49,324 nt of DNA. Source: Rhizobium sp. Q54 (GTDB lineage Bacteria > Pseudomonadota > Alphaproteobacteria > Rickettsiales > UBA1997). Numbering within the stretch: the first letter of the stretch is position 1; each line of letters opens with the position of its first letter. Positions 1-7,727 of the stretch are shown here, piece by piece. The notes under the pieces were generated by a model. It was not told the origin of the DNA and made no database searches. It saw nothing but the letters and a program-made list of their open reading frames with translations. Made by a program: the position numbers and the translations under genes. The stretch lies in NCBI GenBank assembly GCA_945871805.1, contig CAMBXE010000007.1, forward strand, positions 1 to 49,324, in the 5' to 3' direction.

Positions 1-946
1 TGTAAGATTTGATCGCGTTGTTTACACAACCAAAACATTTTCACGCAAATTTACGTGGTGGTGTTTTGTGGTTTTGGATCAAAGTATTCAAGCAATTTTT
101 CGTAAGGTGTTTTACCGTTAATTCCCTTGTGTGGTTTAACGGTATTATAAAAATTAATGAATCTGATGAGTTCCAAATTTCTGTGTTCTCGTGAATTGAA
201 CTCAGTTTTTTGGTGCCACATTTCAAGTAATGTTCGAATCACTCTTTCCGCTTTACCATTGGTTTGAGGACGTTTTACCCTAGTGAATTTCTGTCCTATC
301 TTGTGGTCATGTAAAAAAGAAACAAAGGCATGATTACTAGTTCCCTTGTATTCCGTGCCATTGTCAGAGTAAGCGCATTCAACAGTATAAGGACATTCAT
401 CGATCACCTGATGCAAGAAATTAGCAGCAGAGAATTGAGTTTTATCTGGAAGAATTGCGGCGTAGAGTTCGCGAGAAAAATCATCAATGGCGACGAAGAG
501 ATATTCTCGAGCAGAGAATTTATTTTCTCCCTTGATGAGCGGAAGCCTTTTGGTGTCGAAGTGAACAAGCTCTCCAGGATAGGATTTATTGTATCTTTTT
601 GCCTCTGATTTCTTTTTTTGCTCAATCTCAAATTCAACTTTCTTGAGCCGTTTAAGACCGTATTGTAAACTTCGGAATCGATTGTTAACACTGCTTCTAG
701 GCACAAATTCTTGCCCCCGACATCGCTGAAGAATTTTGGAAATTGTTTGACGAGAAACTCGAAAGATTTCTGCCAGCTCAGATTGGCTATGCTTGCGAGC
801 ACAATGCAATTTCCAAAGCTCTTCCCGATCGGTTAGAGTTAATCGCGTTCTTTTGTGAATTTTCATGAAGGAAATAGTTTACATGGTTGATTAAAGTTTT
901 GGGTAAAACTGAGTTAATCATGTAAACAACGCGGTCAAATCCTACA
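1..946 (-). mobile_element. Complete IS481-type insertion sequence
   Basis: The element is bounded by imperfect terminal inverted repeats of 26 bp at 1-26 and 921-946; the two arms differ at two positions and both begin TGTA. One transposase gene fills it on the minus strand. The window starts exactly at the left end of the element, so the left flank and any target-site duplication cannot be seen. This is what is expected when an assembly contig breaks inside a multi-copy IS (inference). The right flank starts at 947. Confidence 0.9.
51..866 (-). CDS. IS481-family DDE transposase
   Basis: This 271-residue protein would cut and join the ends of the insertion sequence that carries it. Residues 8-50 form a helix-turn-helix DNA-binding region (SQSELAEIFRVSRQTISKIL). 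The rest is an RNase-H-like integrase core (rve type). The likely catalytic acids are D104 (VHFDTKRL), D168 (YSDNGTEY) and E207 (NGKAERVIRTL), with the spacing usual for this family. The C-terminal part (FYNTVKPHKGINGKTPYEKL) matches the conserved tail of IS481/IS3-type transposases. Reading frame and catalytic residues are intact, so the element may be active. It lies fully inside the terminal inverted repeats. The family call is from motif recognition and has not been checked against an IS database. Confidence 0.92.
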   Translation of the reverse strand: MKIHKRTRLTLTDREELWKLHCARKHSQSELAEIFRVSRQTISKILQRCRGQEFVPRSSVNNRFRSLQYGLKRLKKVEFEIEQKKKSEAKRYNKSYPGELVHFDTKRLPLIKGENKFSAREYLFVAIDDFSRELYAAILPDKTQFSAANFLHQVIDECPYTVECAYSDNGTEYKGTSNHAFVSFLHDHKIGQKFTRVKRPQTNGKAERVIRTLLEMWHQKTEFNSREHRNLELIRFINFYNTVKPHKGINGKTPYEKLLEYFDPKPQNTTT

Positions 947-1073
947 CCTAAGGGACGGAATGGTTTTGTTGAGGAGTTTTGAAACCTCCTCTTCGCTGTA
1001 GTAGCCTTCGGGTATGTTGTGCATATTTCGTAAGTTGTTTAGTTAATAGTTAACAGTTAAAACAAAAAAATTT

Positions 1074-1667
1074 CTAATAACTGGGATCAAGCAAGCCCAA
1101 AAACTTGAGTTTGTAAGTCATGGTCTCTCTTGATACTTTGAAGAATCTGGTCATTTCGCGTATTGCCGAATCAATCGGACAGCTCTGATCAATCTCTTCC
1201 CATTTTTTCATCATTACCGCCCTTGGCATCAAGATGTATGACGCAAACATATTGGCTTGGGTTTCAAGCGCTTTAGTTCTTGGATCGCTGCCGTCATGAA
1301 ATAACGCTGAGTTTTTGGCTTCTTTATACTGAGGTCTGTGAAAGACGTAATGCCCGAGTTCGTGGGCAATTGTAAAATTGCACCTTGCTTCCCTTGTAAA
1401 ATCTGAGGGATTAACGGCGTGATCTAAGCTCTCATCAATCCACACCACACCATTGTTTAAATCCAAAGCCCCCAATGCTCCTGAAAAATCCTTATTCAGA
1501 TTAACAAAACCGCCGATCTTTAACCTAAAAAGTTTTTCAATGATTAGGTCAATTGGCGTAGCACTATCAAAATTGTAAAACCCTTTCCCTTTGGCTTTTT
1601 GTAAAATTATGTCGACCTTCCTCTCAATAACTTCATGGCTACGAAAGCTAACTCCTTTTTCCATCAT
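1074..1667 (-). CDS. ImmA/IrrE-family metallopeptidase
   Basis: A 197-residue zinc-protease-like protein. It carries HELGH at residues 102-106 (TIAHELGHYVFH) and a downstream glutamate at about 135 (ETQANMFASYILMP), the gluzincin-type arrangement of the ImmA/IrrE (COG2856) family. Members usually cleave or inactivate a partner XRE repressor after a damage or transfer signal. The gene directly upstream encodes such an XRE protein, and the two overlap by 20 bases, which suggests translational coupling. Two consecutive ATG codons begin the frame. A GGAGG-like sequence about 12 bases upstream, inside the XRE gene, supports this start. Position beside an insertion sequence and a tRNA suggests mobile-element origin (inference). 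Confidence 0.85.
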   Translation of the reverse strand: MMEKGVSFRSHEVIERKVDIILQKAKGKGFYNFDSATPIDLIIEKLFRLKIGGFVNLNKDFSGALGALDLNNGVVWIDESLDHAVNPSDFTREARCNFTIAHELGHYVFHRPQYKEAKNSALFHDGSDPRTKALETQANMFASYILMPRAVMMKKWEEIDQSCPIDSAIREMTRFFKVSRETMTYKLKFLGLLDPSY

Positions 1668-2025
1668 TTTTTTCAGCCTCCAGCTCCTTCATAAATTTTT
1701 CTAAATCTGCCGGCTTCACTCTGCGCAAAAAAGCAGCATACAATTTTGGCTCTGTGTTAATTTTTTCTTTAACATCAGAGGAGATTTTATCAGCCATCGC
1801 CAAAAGTTTGTCTGCGTTGACCTTAAGTATGTCTGCCATCTTTTTGATATTTTCTTCCTTCGGTGCGGCGTATTCGCCAACTTCCATTTTGCTGATGTAG
1901 GTTGCGCTGATTCCAACCTTTGACGCAAACTCTCTCAAACCAATATTAAGTTTGTGTCTATTCTTTCTAATAAAATCACCAAATTCTAAGTTTTGGGTTT
2001 TTTTATTTTTCATAAGTTTCGTCAT
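1648..2025 (-). CDS. XRE-family HTH regulator, partner of ImmA-like protease
   Basis: A small DNA-binding protein with a Cro/CI-type helix-turn-helix (LREFASKVGISATYISKMEV) in its first half and a lysine- and glutamate-rich C-terminal half. The frame is open from a GTG at 2073, but ATG codons at 2025 and 2013 lie closer to the start of the HTH domain; 2025 is chosen here and none of the three has a clear ribosome binding site. It is followed by, and overlaps, the ImmA/IrrE-like protease gene, the usual repressor-protease module of integrative elements and some stress or toxin-antitoxin-like loci. The expected role is to repress its own operon and be relieved by the protease. Target and signal are unknown. 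Confidence 0.8.
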   Translation of the reverse strand: MTKLMKNKKTQNLEFGDFIRKNRHKLNIGLREFASKVGISATYISKMEVGEYAAPKEENIKKMADILKVNADKLLAMADKISSDVKEKINTEPKLYAAFLRRVKPADLEKFMKELEAEKNDGKRS

Positions 2026-2286
2026 TTTTTCATAAATATAGTGCCGTTCCAACCAGTATTCACAGCAACTCACGAGAGTCTGATGGAAAAAGCGTTAAGT
2101 AAAACCTAAACACTAAGATTTAGTTGTCAACTAAACGATTAACAAGTCATCCAAGATTTAGCAATTAAAGATTTGTTGCGAAAGAGTGCGCAAGTGCATT
2201 TGTCCCAAATTCGTCAAAATACGGACACCAGACGGACACCAAAGAAGTCATCTAAATCTGAAATACCCCTGAAGCCTTGCTAGGAT

Positions 2287-2362
2287 TGGTGGACTTGGGC
2301 GGATTCGAACCGCCGACCTACTGATTAAGAGTCAGCTGCTCTACCAACTGAGCTACAAGTCC
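2287..2362 (-). tRNA. tRNA-Lys (anticodon CTT)
   Basis: The minus strand folds into a complete cloverleaf of 76 nt. The acceptor stem pairs 2356-2362 with 2291-2297 (GGACTTG/CAAGTCC). The D arm contains GCTCAGTTGGTAGAGC, the seven-base anticodon loop is CTCTTAA, and the T loop is TTCGAAT. The anticodon CTT reads AAG codons (lysine). The 3' CCA is encoded (2287-2289) after discriminator A at 2290. The sequence just past its 3' end (below 2287) leads into the XRE/ImmA/IS patch, a common site for integrated elements. Confidence 0.95.
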
Positions 2363-2419
2363 GTGTATTTAAATCGTTACTTTTCGCCTTTGCGGAAATG
2401 GCAAAAAGAGCGGCGAAAA

Positions 2420-3910
2420 TTAATGATCTTTCCAGCCAATTCTCTTCAAAAAGAACTCGTAAGAATCTTCAAAAGTGAAAGTTTTATTATCGTCGAAGAC
2501 AACGAGTTTATTGGCGATTTGATGGAGGAAATGTTCGTCATGCGTGACCGTCACAATGGCGCCTTCAAAGCTTTTGATTGCCTCCAAAAGTGACTCACAA
2601 GATTCCATGTCTAAGTGATTTGTGGGCTCGTCGAGAAGAAGTAAATTTGCGCCTTTAAGCAGAATTTTTCCAAGCATCACGCGTGATTTTTCACCACCGG
2701 AAAGCACACTGATTTTTTTATTCGAGAGGTCATTCGAAAACATCATGTTGCTACAAACTTGACGCACTCTGTTTTGCGTAAGTTTTTCATCGACCTTTTG
2801 CAGTTCCTCGTAAACCGTGCGATTATTGTCGAGACGATCAATATTCATCTGGCCGAAATAGCCGATTTCAGTTTTGCCGTTAACCTTGATATCGCCGTGG
2901 ATCGGCTTGTTATCTTGCGTTAGAAGCTTGAGCAAAGTTGATTTACCTTTACCGTTTTTTCCGATCACGCAAATTTTGTCGCCATTAGCGATTTTGAAAG
3001 AGAGGTTTTTGATTAACAGATGTTCGGGATTGTAGCCGAAAGAAATCGCCTCGGCTTCAACCATGTTTTCTTTGCTGGCGTAAGGATTGTGATTAAATTC
3101 AAAATCCAGCGTTTGCACATGCACCATTTTTTCTTTGACGTCCTGCTTCTCCAGCATTTTTACGCGCGATTGTACGCGACTGGCCTGACTGGCTTTGGAA
3201 CCGAAGCGATCGATCCATTCTTGAGTTTTTTGTCTTTGTTTATCTTCGTTGATACGAGTTTTTTCGTAAATTTCTTCTTCCAGCGCGATTTTCTCACGCA
3301 CGCCCTGGGTGCTGCCAGAAACTTTTTTGAAGGATTTGCGGTGGATGAGTAAAGTATGCGTGATCACACTATCCATGAAGCCGCGATCATGCGTGATCAG
3401 AATTATTTCACCTTCCCACTCGCGCAAAAATTCTTTGAGCCAGCGGATAGAGTGAATGTCGAGATAGTTGGTGGGCTCGTCGAGCAAGAGCATTTGTGGC
3501 TCCATCAAAAGCAATTTTGCCAAGTTTAATTTTACCTGGTAACCGCCGGAGAATTTTTTTGGATCCTTGTAGAGATCGTCGTAAGTAAAGCCGAGACCGT
3601 ATAAAATATTTTCACCTTTCCAGCCTTCATGCTCACGATCCTCGGGAAGGATTGAGCAAATTTCATCAAGAACAGTATCGTGAGTGAAATGAATATGCTG
3701 TTCTAAGTGGCCGATTCTGTAGCCGCGCGGAACTTCAACCGCGCCAGAATCTGGCTCGAGTTGTTTCAAAATTAATTTGAGGAACGTTGATTTTCCGCTG
3801 CCATTGCGCCCAATTAGCCCAACTTTTTCACGCGAATTAATAATAAAATTTCCTTCCGAAAAAATTTCGTGGCCGGAAAAGGAGATGGATAGGTCTTTTG
3901 CTCTGATCAT
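2420..3910 (-). CDS. ABC-F family ATPase
   Basis: This soluble 496-residue protein has two ABC ATPase domains in one chain and no membrane segments, the ABC-F plan. The first domain has Walker A GRNGSGKST near residue 36, signature SGGYQVKL and Walker B LLLLDEPTN. The second has Walker A GKNGKGKST, signature SGGEKSRVM and Walker B LLLLDEPTN. Between them is a charged linker (about residues 215-270) that in ABC-F proteins reaches into the ribosomal E site or tRNA. The family works in translation, rescuing stalled ribosomes or protecting against antibiotics. It lacks the C-terminal coiled coil of Uup, and I cannot assign it to EttA, YbiT or another subfamily. It starts 6 bases after the nuoE stop, so it may be the last gene of the pet-nuoE transcript. 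Confidence 0.88.
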   Translation of the reverse strand: MIRAKDLSISFSGHEIFSEGNFIINSREKVGLIGRNGSGKSTFLKLILKQLEPDSGAVEVPRGYRIGHLEQHIHFTHDTVLDEICSILPEDREHEGWKGENILYGLGFTYDDLYKDPKKFSGGYQVKLNLAKLLLMEPQMLLLDEPTNYLDIHSIRWLKEFLREWEGEIILITHDRGFMDSVITHTLLIHRKSFKKVSGSTQGVREKIALEEEIYEKTRINEDKQRQKTQEWIDRFGSKASQASRVQSRVKMLEKQDVKEKMVHVQTLDFEFNHNPYASKENMVEAEAISFGYNPEHLLIKNLSFKIANGDKICVIGKNGKGKSTLLKLLTQDNKPIHGDIKVNGKTEIGYFGQMNIDRLDNNRTVYEELQKVDEKLTQNRVRQVCSNMMFSNDLSNKKISVLSGGEKSRVMLGKILLKGANLLLLDEPTNHLDMESCESLLEAIKSFEGAIVTVTHDEHFLHQIANKLVVFDDNKTFTFEDSYEFFLKRIGWKDH

Positions 3911-3916
3911 TTTATT

Positions 3917-4450
3917 TTAAGCTGCCGAACATTGTCTGCCGGTCTGCGAACCAACTTTGAAAGCCTTACCGGCTTTTAATTCATCGAGGATTTTGAAAAA
4001 ATTCTCTGACGTTAAATCTTCGGCGAAATCGTCATTAATTTGTACTATTGGTGCATTGACGCAAGCGCCGAGACATTCAACTTCTTTCAAAGTGAAAAGC
4101 CCGTCAACCGTTGTTTCATCCATTTCGATTCCAAGTTTTTCTTTACAGTCTTTGATGATTTGATCAATGCCGCGAAGCATGCATGGCGTGGTGCGGCAGA
4201 ATTGAAGTAGATATTTTCCAACTGGTTTTAAGTTGTACATCGTGTAAAAACTGGCGACTTCGTAAACTTTAATTTCGGGCATTTCCAAAATTTCTGAGAC
4301 GCAGGCAATCACATCTTTTGAAACCCAATTTGCGTTCTGACGTTGGGCCAAATCTAGCAATGGCATCACTGCCGATTTTTTTCTTTCGGCTGGATATTTG
4401 GCCAAAATTTTCTGAACTTGTTTTTGATTTTCGTCGTTGAATTTGAACAT
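3917..4450 (-). CDS. nuoE: NADH-quinone oxidoreductase subunit E
   Basis: The 24-kDa-type subunit of the peripheral arm of respiratory complex I; it binds the N1a [2Fe-2S] cluster next to the NADH site formed with NuoF. The four ligands are visible: C85 and C90 (CRTTPC) and C126 and C130 (CLGAC). The thioredoxin-like fold residues around ASFYTMYNLKPVGKY are typical. Length (177 residues) is slightly shorter than many bacterial NuoE. It begins one base after the stop of cytochrome c1, so it is almost certainly cotranscribed with petABC. No other nuo gene is in the window; usual neighbours would be nuoD and nuoF. The C-terminal tail (KVGSQTGRQCSAA) is the usual one. Confidence 0.93.
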   Translation of the reverse strand: MFKFNDENQKQVQKILAKYPAERKKSAVMPLLDLAQRQNANWVSKDVIACVSEILEMPEIKVYEVASFYTMYNLKPVGKYLLQFCRTTPCMLRGIDQIIKDCKEKLGIEMDETTVDGLFTLKEVECLGACVNAPIVQINDDFAEDLTSENFFKILDELKAGKAFKVGSQTGRQCSAA

Positions 4451-4451
4451 G

Positions 4452-5234
4452 TTATTTGACGTTTTTCCAAACCGCTTTTTTCGCAGCGATCAAAATTATT
4501 AGCAAAATGCCGAGAAATATCATTGTGCGCACACCCATTTTCTTTCGCGCTTCGGCTTCTGGTTCTGCTACCCATTGCAAGAAGTTGGTTACGTCGATCA
4601 CCATTTGTTCTTTGGTGGCGTAAGTGCCGTCGCGGTAATCAACTTGAACATCGTCAGTGATTGGGGCTGGCATAGAAATTTGTCGGCCTTCGAAGTAAGG
4701 ATTATAGCTTTTGCCTGAGGCGAGAGGGAAATTATCTGGCGCATCGACGAAGCCAGTAAGTAGCGAATAAACATAATTCGCGCCATCATGACGAGCTTTA
4801 ATAATCAAAGATAAATCTGGTGGCAAAGCGCCGCCGTTAGATGAGCGAGCTGCTTGTTCGTTAGCGTAAGGACCGACGAATTTGTCGGAAGGAAGGCCGG
4901 GACGATCAAACATTTCGCCGTCATCATTCGGACCGTCGCTTACCAAAACTTCTGAGGCAATTTGCTTTACTTCATCTTCAGAAAATCCGATTTCAGTAAG
5001 ATTGCGGTAAGCCACGCGTCGCAAGCCGTGACAAGCTGAGCAAATTTCTTTGTAAACTTGGTAACCACGTTGTGCTGAAGCGCGATCTACAGAGCCGAAA
5101 ACGCCATCAAATTCCCATTTCATTTGTTTCGGATGATGGGCTTTGGTTTCGATTATTGTCTCTTCCAAATCATATTCTGCATTGGCCAGAACTAGATTTG
5201 GGAGAAGTAGAAAAATTAGAAAAAATTTTTTCAT
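4452..5234 (-). CDS. petC: Cytochrome c1 of the bc1 complex
   Basis: The 260-residue c-type cytochrome subunit of ubiquinol-cytochrome c reductase. Residues 1-19 (MKKFFLIFLLLPNLVLANA) are a Sec signal peptide. CSACH at 65-69 is the covalent heme c site, and M188 in GRQISMPAP is the likely sixth heme ligand. A single C-terminal membrane helix (about 237-251) anchors it, leaving the heme domain in the periplasm. It transfers electrons from the Rieske cluster to soluble or membrane cytochrome c. It is the third gene of a petA-petB-petC operon; in many alphaproteobacteria petB and petC are fused or adjacent, and here they are separate with a 30-base gap. Confidence 0.95.
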   Translation of the reverse strand: MKKFFLIFLLLPNLVLANAEYDLEETIIETKAHHPKQMKWEFDGVFGSVDRASAQRGYQVYKEICSACHGLRRVAYRNLTEIGFSEDEVKQIASEVLVSDGPNDDGEMFDRPGLPSDKFVGPYANEQAARSSNGGALPPDLSLIIKARHDGANYVYSLLTGFVDAPDNFPLASGKSYNPYFEGRQISMPAPITDDVQVDYRDGTYATKEQMVIDVTNFLQWVAEPEAEARKKMGVRTMIFLGILLIILIAAKKAVWKNVK

Positions 5235-5264
5235 TTTAAAATTTGTGCAATTTCTTGGCGAAAT

Positions 5265-6509
5265 CTAGGTGTGTTTTGATTTGTAGTCTTCGTCGATTGA
5301 TTCCGGAAGTGGCAAGGTTTTTTCAAACTTCGGCAGATTCGGTAAAATTATCAAAAAGTAAGCGTAGTAATAAAAAGTTGAGAAGCGCGAAGCCCAAATA
5401 TACCAGCCTTCTGCCGGAGCTTTTCCAAGCCAGCCCAAGAAAAAGAAATTCATAATAAAGAGCGCAAAAACTTTTTGGAAAAGTGGTCGGTAGGCGCCAG
5501 ACTTAACTTTAGAGCGATCCAAGAATGGCAAGGCGAACAATAGAGCGATCGCGCCAAACATCATCAGAACTCCGCCGAGCTTATCGGGCACTGCGCGCAG
5601 AATTGCGTAGAAAGGAAGAAAATACCATTCAGGAACAATGTGAGCCGGCGTCACCATTGGGTTGGCGGGAATGTAGTTGTCGGGATGTCCTAAAGAATTT
5701 GGATAGAAAAATAAGAAATATCCAAAAATCAAAAAGAAAGCCACAAAACCCAACATGTCCTTGATGGTGAAGTAAGGATGAAAAGGAATCGAATCTTTTT
5801 TTGTTTTGATTTCAACGCCGGTGGGATTGTTCGAGCCCGAGGTGCTAAGCGCCACCAAGTGCAACAAAATCGTGCCAACAATTAAGAAAGGCAGTAAGAA
5901 ATGCAGCGAGAAAAAACGATTTAGTGTTGGATTGTCAACCGAGTAACCACCCCAAAGCCAAGTCACGATTGACTTGCCAACAACAGGAATTGCCGAAAAT
6001 AAGTTGGTAATTACGGTTGCTCCCCAAAAGCTCATTTGTCCCCAAGGCAGTACATAGCCCATGAAGGCCGTCGCCATTGAGAGTAAGAAAATTATAATCC
6101 CAATCCACCACAAAATTTCACGCGGTGCTTTGTAAGATCCGTAGTAAAGGCTGCGGGTGATGTGAGCGTAAAGTGCGACGAAAAACATTGAAGCACCAAC
6201 GGCGTGAATGTAGCGAATAAGCCAGCCATATCGCACGTCGCGCATGATGTGTTCAACTGAGTTGAAGGCTAATTCAGTATTGGCAACGTAATGCATCGAG
6301 AGGAAGAGTCCGCTCAAAATTTGTATGACCAAAGCAATGCCAGCGATGGATCCGAAGTTCCACCAGTAACTTAAATTTTTTGGGTAAGCATGTTTGAAGA
6401 GAGTATTTTCCAATGTCGAAATAATCGGCAAACGATCATTGATCCATTTGGCAGCTTTCGATTTTTCAGTAAGCGATTTTTCGAAATCGTTTTGGATGTG
6501 ATTGCTCAT
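5265..6509 (-). CDS. petB: Cytochrome b of the bc1 complex
   Basis: The membrane core subunit (414 residues) of the bc1 complex, carrying both b hemes and the quinol-oxidising (Qo) and quinone-reducing (Qi) sites. Heme-ligand histidines are visible in helix B ([18 protein letters not shown]) and helix D ([18 protein letters not shown]). The Qo-site motif PEWY is present ([14 protein letters not shown]). Eight hydrophobic helices are apparent. The length fits the long alphaproteobacterial/mitochondrial type with fused N- and C-terminal parts rather than the split b6/subunit IV type. It starts two bases after the petA stop, so translation is probably coupled. Confidence 0.96.
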   Translation of the reverse strand: MSNHIQNDFEKSLTEKSKAAKWINDRLPIISTLENTLFKHAYPKNLSYWWNFGSIAGIALVIQILSGLFLSMHYVANTELAFNSVEHIMRDVRYGWLIRYIHAVGASMFFVALYAHITRSLYYGSYKAPREILWWIGIIIFLLSMATAFMGYVLPWGQMSFWGATVITNLFSAIPVVGKSIVTWLWGGYSVDNPTLNRFFSLHFLLPFLIVGTILLHLVALSTSGSNNPTGVEIKTKKDSIPFHPYFTIKDMLGFVAFFLIFGYFLFFYPNSLGHPDNYIPANPMVTPAHIVPEWYFLPFYAILRAVPDKLGGVLMMFGAIALLFALPFLDRSKVKSGAYRPLFQKVFALFIMNFFFLGWLGKAPAEGWYIWASRFSTFYYYAYFLIILPNLPKFEKTLPLPESIDEDYKSKHT

Positions 6510-6511
6510 TT

Positions 6512-7033
6512 TTAGCCGATTTTAATTTTTGTGTCTGACAAGAATTCGTAAGGAGGAATTTCTAGATTTTTTGGCGCTGGGCCCTTTCTGATACGGGCGG
6601 AAGTGTCGTATTGCGAACCGTGACAAGGGCAAAACCAACCTTTGTACTCGCCTTCGCCAACAATTGGAATACAGCCCAAATGAGTGCAAATTTCAATCGT
6701 TACCAACCATTCTTCTTTGCCTGGTTTAACTCGCGCAGAATCTTCTTGCGGATCGCGAAGCTCGGCCAAATTAACGTCTTTTGCGGCTTGAATTTCTTCG
6801 GCGTTACGTCTTCTGATTGAGACTGGTTTGCCGCGCCACATTACTTTTTTTTCTTCGCCAATTTTGATGTTTGAAATTTCAACCTCGACCGAAGCAAGCG
6901 CTTGCACGTCGCTTGACGGGTTCATGCTGTCGATGAAAGGAAGAATTGCGCAAACTGCACCAACGCCGGCGGTGGCGTAAGCTGAGGTCGTGAGTAATTT
7001 ACGACGGCTTTCGTCTTTTACTGAGTTAGACAT
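6512..7033 (-). CDS. petA: Rieske iron-sulfur subunit of the bc1 complex
   Basis: The 173-residue [2Fe-2S] protein that takes an electron from ubiquinol at the Qo site and moves it to cytochrome c1. Cluster ligands lie in box I CTHLGC (116-121) and box II CPCHGS (135-140), with the family GPAP motif following at 151-154. The N-terminus has a twin-arginine-like motif (ESRRKLLTT) before a hydrophobic helix (about 16-34), the usual uncleaved Tat signal-anchor of Rieske proteins. A TatA gene lies in this window at 10219-10392. It is the first gene of the pet operon. The 70-base gap to dut upstream is the most likely place for its promoter, but I see no clear promoter match. Confidence 0.95.
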   Translation of the reverse strand: MSNSVKDESRRKLLTTSAYATAGVGAVCAILPFIDSMNPSSDVQALASVEVEISNIKIGEEKKVMWRGKPVSIRRRNAEEIQAAKDVNLAELRDPQEDSARVKPGKEEWLVTIEICTHLGCIPIVGEGEYKGWFCPCHGSQYDTSARIRKGPAPKNLEIPPYEFLSDTKIKIG

Positions 7034-7103
7034 TTTTTAGAGGGAAAATTTGCAAAAAAGAGGCCGCGCTTTTTATTTTTGAAACAGAAACTAGCAACAA
7101 TTT

Positions 7104-7547
7104 CTAGTGTCCTGTCGATCCAAAGCCACCAGTGCCGCGAGCAGTTTCATCGAGATTTTCTACTTCAGAAATTTCTGCTTGTTCGTGTTTGGCAATCAAG
7201 ATTTGGGCGATGCGCATTCCGCGAGTGATCGTGAAATCAACCTTCGAATGATTGATTAAAATTGCGCAAACTTCGCCGCGGTAATCGGAATCAATGGTTC
7301 CTGGGCTGTTGAGAACTGTGATTCCATTCTTCAAAGCTAGTCCAGAACGCGGACGAACTTGTGCTTCAAAACCTTTTTCTAGGGCAATAGCAATGCCGGT
7401 TTGAATTAATTTGATTTCACCAGATTTAAGAATGATTGGTTCAGAAATTGCTGCGAGTAAATCCATCCCAGCGCTGCCCGAAGTTTCGTATTTTGGTAAA
7501 GGCAAATCTTTACCATTTTCTAATTTTTTGATGCGAAGGGTGGTCAT
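7104..7547 (-). CDS. dut: dUTP diphosphatase
   Basis: A trimeric dUTPase (147 residues) that hydrolyses dUTP to dUMP and pyrophosphate, keeping uracil out of DNA and feeding thymidylate synthesis. All five family motifs are visible: motif 1 GSAGMDLLA, motif 2 [12 protein letters not shown], motif 3 [11 protein letters not shown] with the catalytic aspartate, motif 4 RIAQILI, and the flexible C-terminal motif 5 [11 protein letters not shown] that closes over the nucleotide. Length is normal. Product dUMP would be used by the ThyX enzyme encoded at 10403-11338. It lies between rho and petA on the same strand, separated from rho by a repeat-rich gap. Confidence 0.96.
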   Translation of the reverse strand: MTTLRIKKLENGKDLPLPKYETSGSAGMDLLAAISEPIILKSGEIKLIQTGIAIALEKGFEAQVRPRSGLALKNGITVLNSPGTIDSDYRGEVCAILINHSKVDFTITRGMRIAQILIAKHEQAEISEVENLDETARGTGGFGSTGH

Positions 7548-7577
7548 TTGAGAGAGTTATTTTTTGCGTTATTTTAA

Positions 7578-7662
7578 TTTTGTCACCCCTTCGAATGACG
7601 GGGTCCGTGGTGCCGTAAGTACTCGTGATCAGATGGACCCCGTCATTCGACGGGGTGACAAA
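7578..7662. repeat. Inverted repeat with 28-nt arms between rho and dut
   Basis: The arms 7578-7605 and 7635-7662 are reverse complements with one mismatch and enclose about 29 nt. The sequence core (GTCATTCGACGGGGTGAC) continues into the tandem units described next. On the minus strand it lies just after the rho stop, so it could end the rho transcript, although no clean T-run follows. A repeated palindromic element is equally possible. Confidence 0.8.
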
Positions 7663-7707
7663 TGTCATTCGACGGGGTGACAAATGTCATTCGAGGGGGT
7701 GACAAAT
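7642..7707. repeat. Three tandem 22-bp units
   Basis: The units 7642-7663, 7664-7685 and 7686-7707 share the form GTCATTCGACGGGGTGACAA followed by AT; the third differs at one base. The first unit also forms the right arm of the neighbouring inverted repeat. There are no spacers, so this is not a CRISPR array. It probably arose by slippage or by repeated insertion of a short palindromic sequence. Confidence 0.85.
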
Positions 7708-7727
7708 GCAGGAGTGAGCGCCGGAAA

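Noticed and set aside
7642-7707. Tandem units considered as a CRISPR array
   Set aside because: The units are directly adjacent without spacers, there are only three, and no cas genes are in the window.
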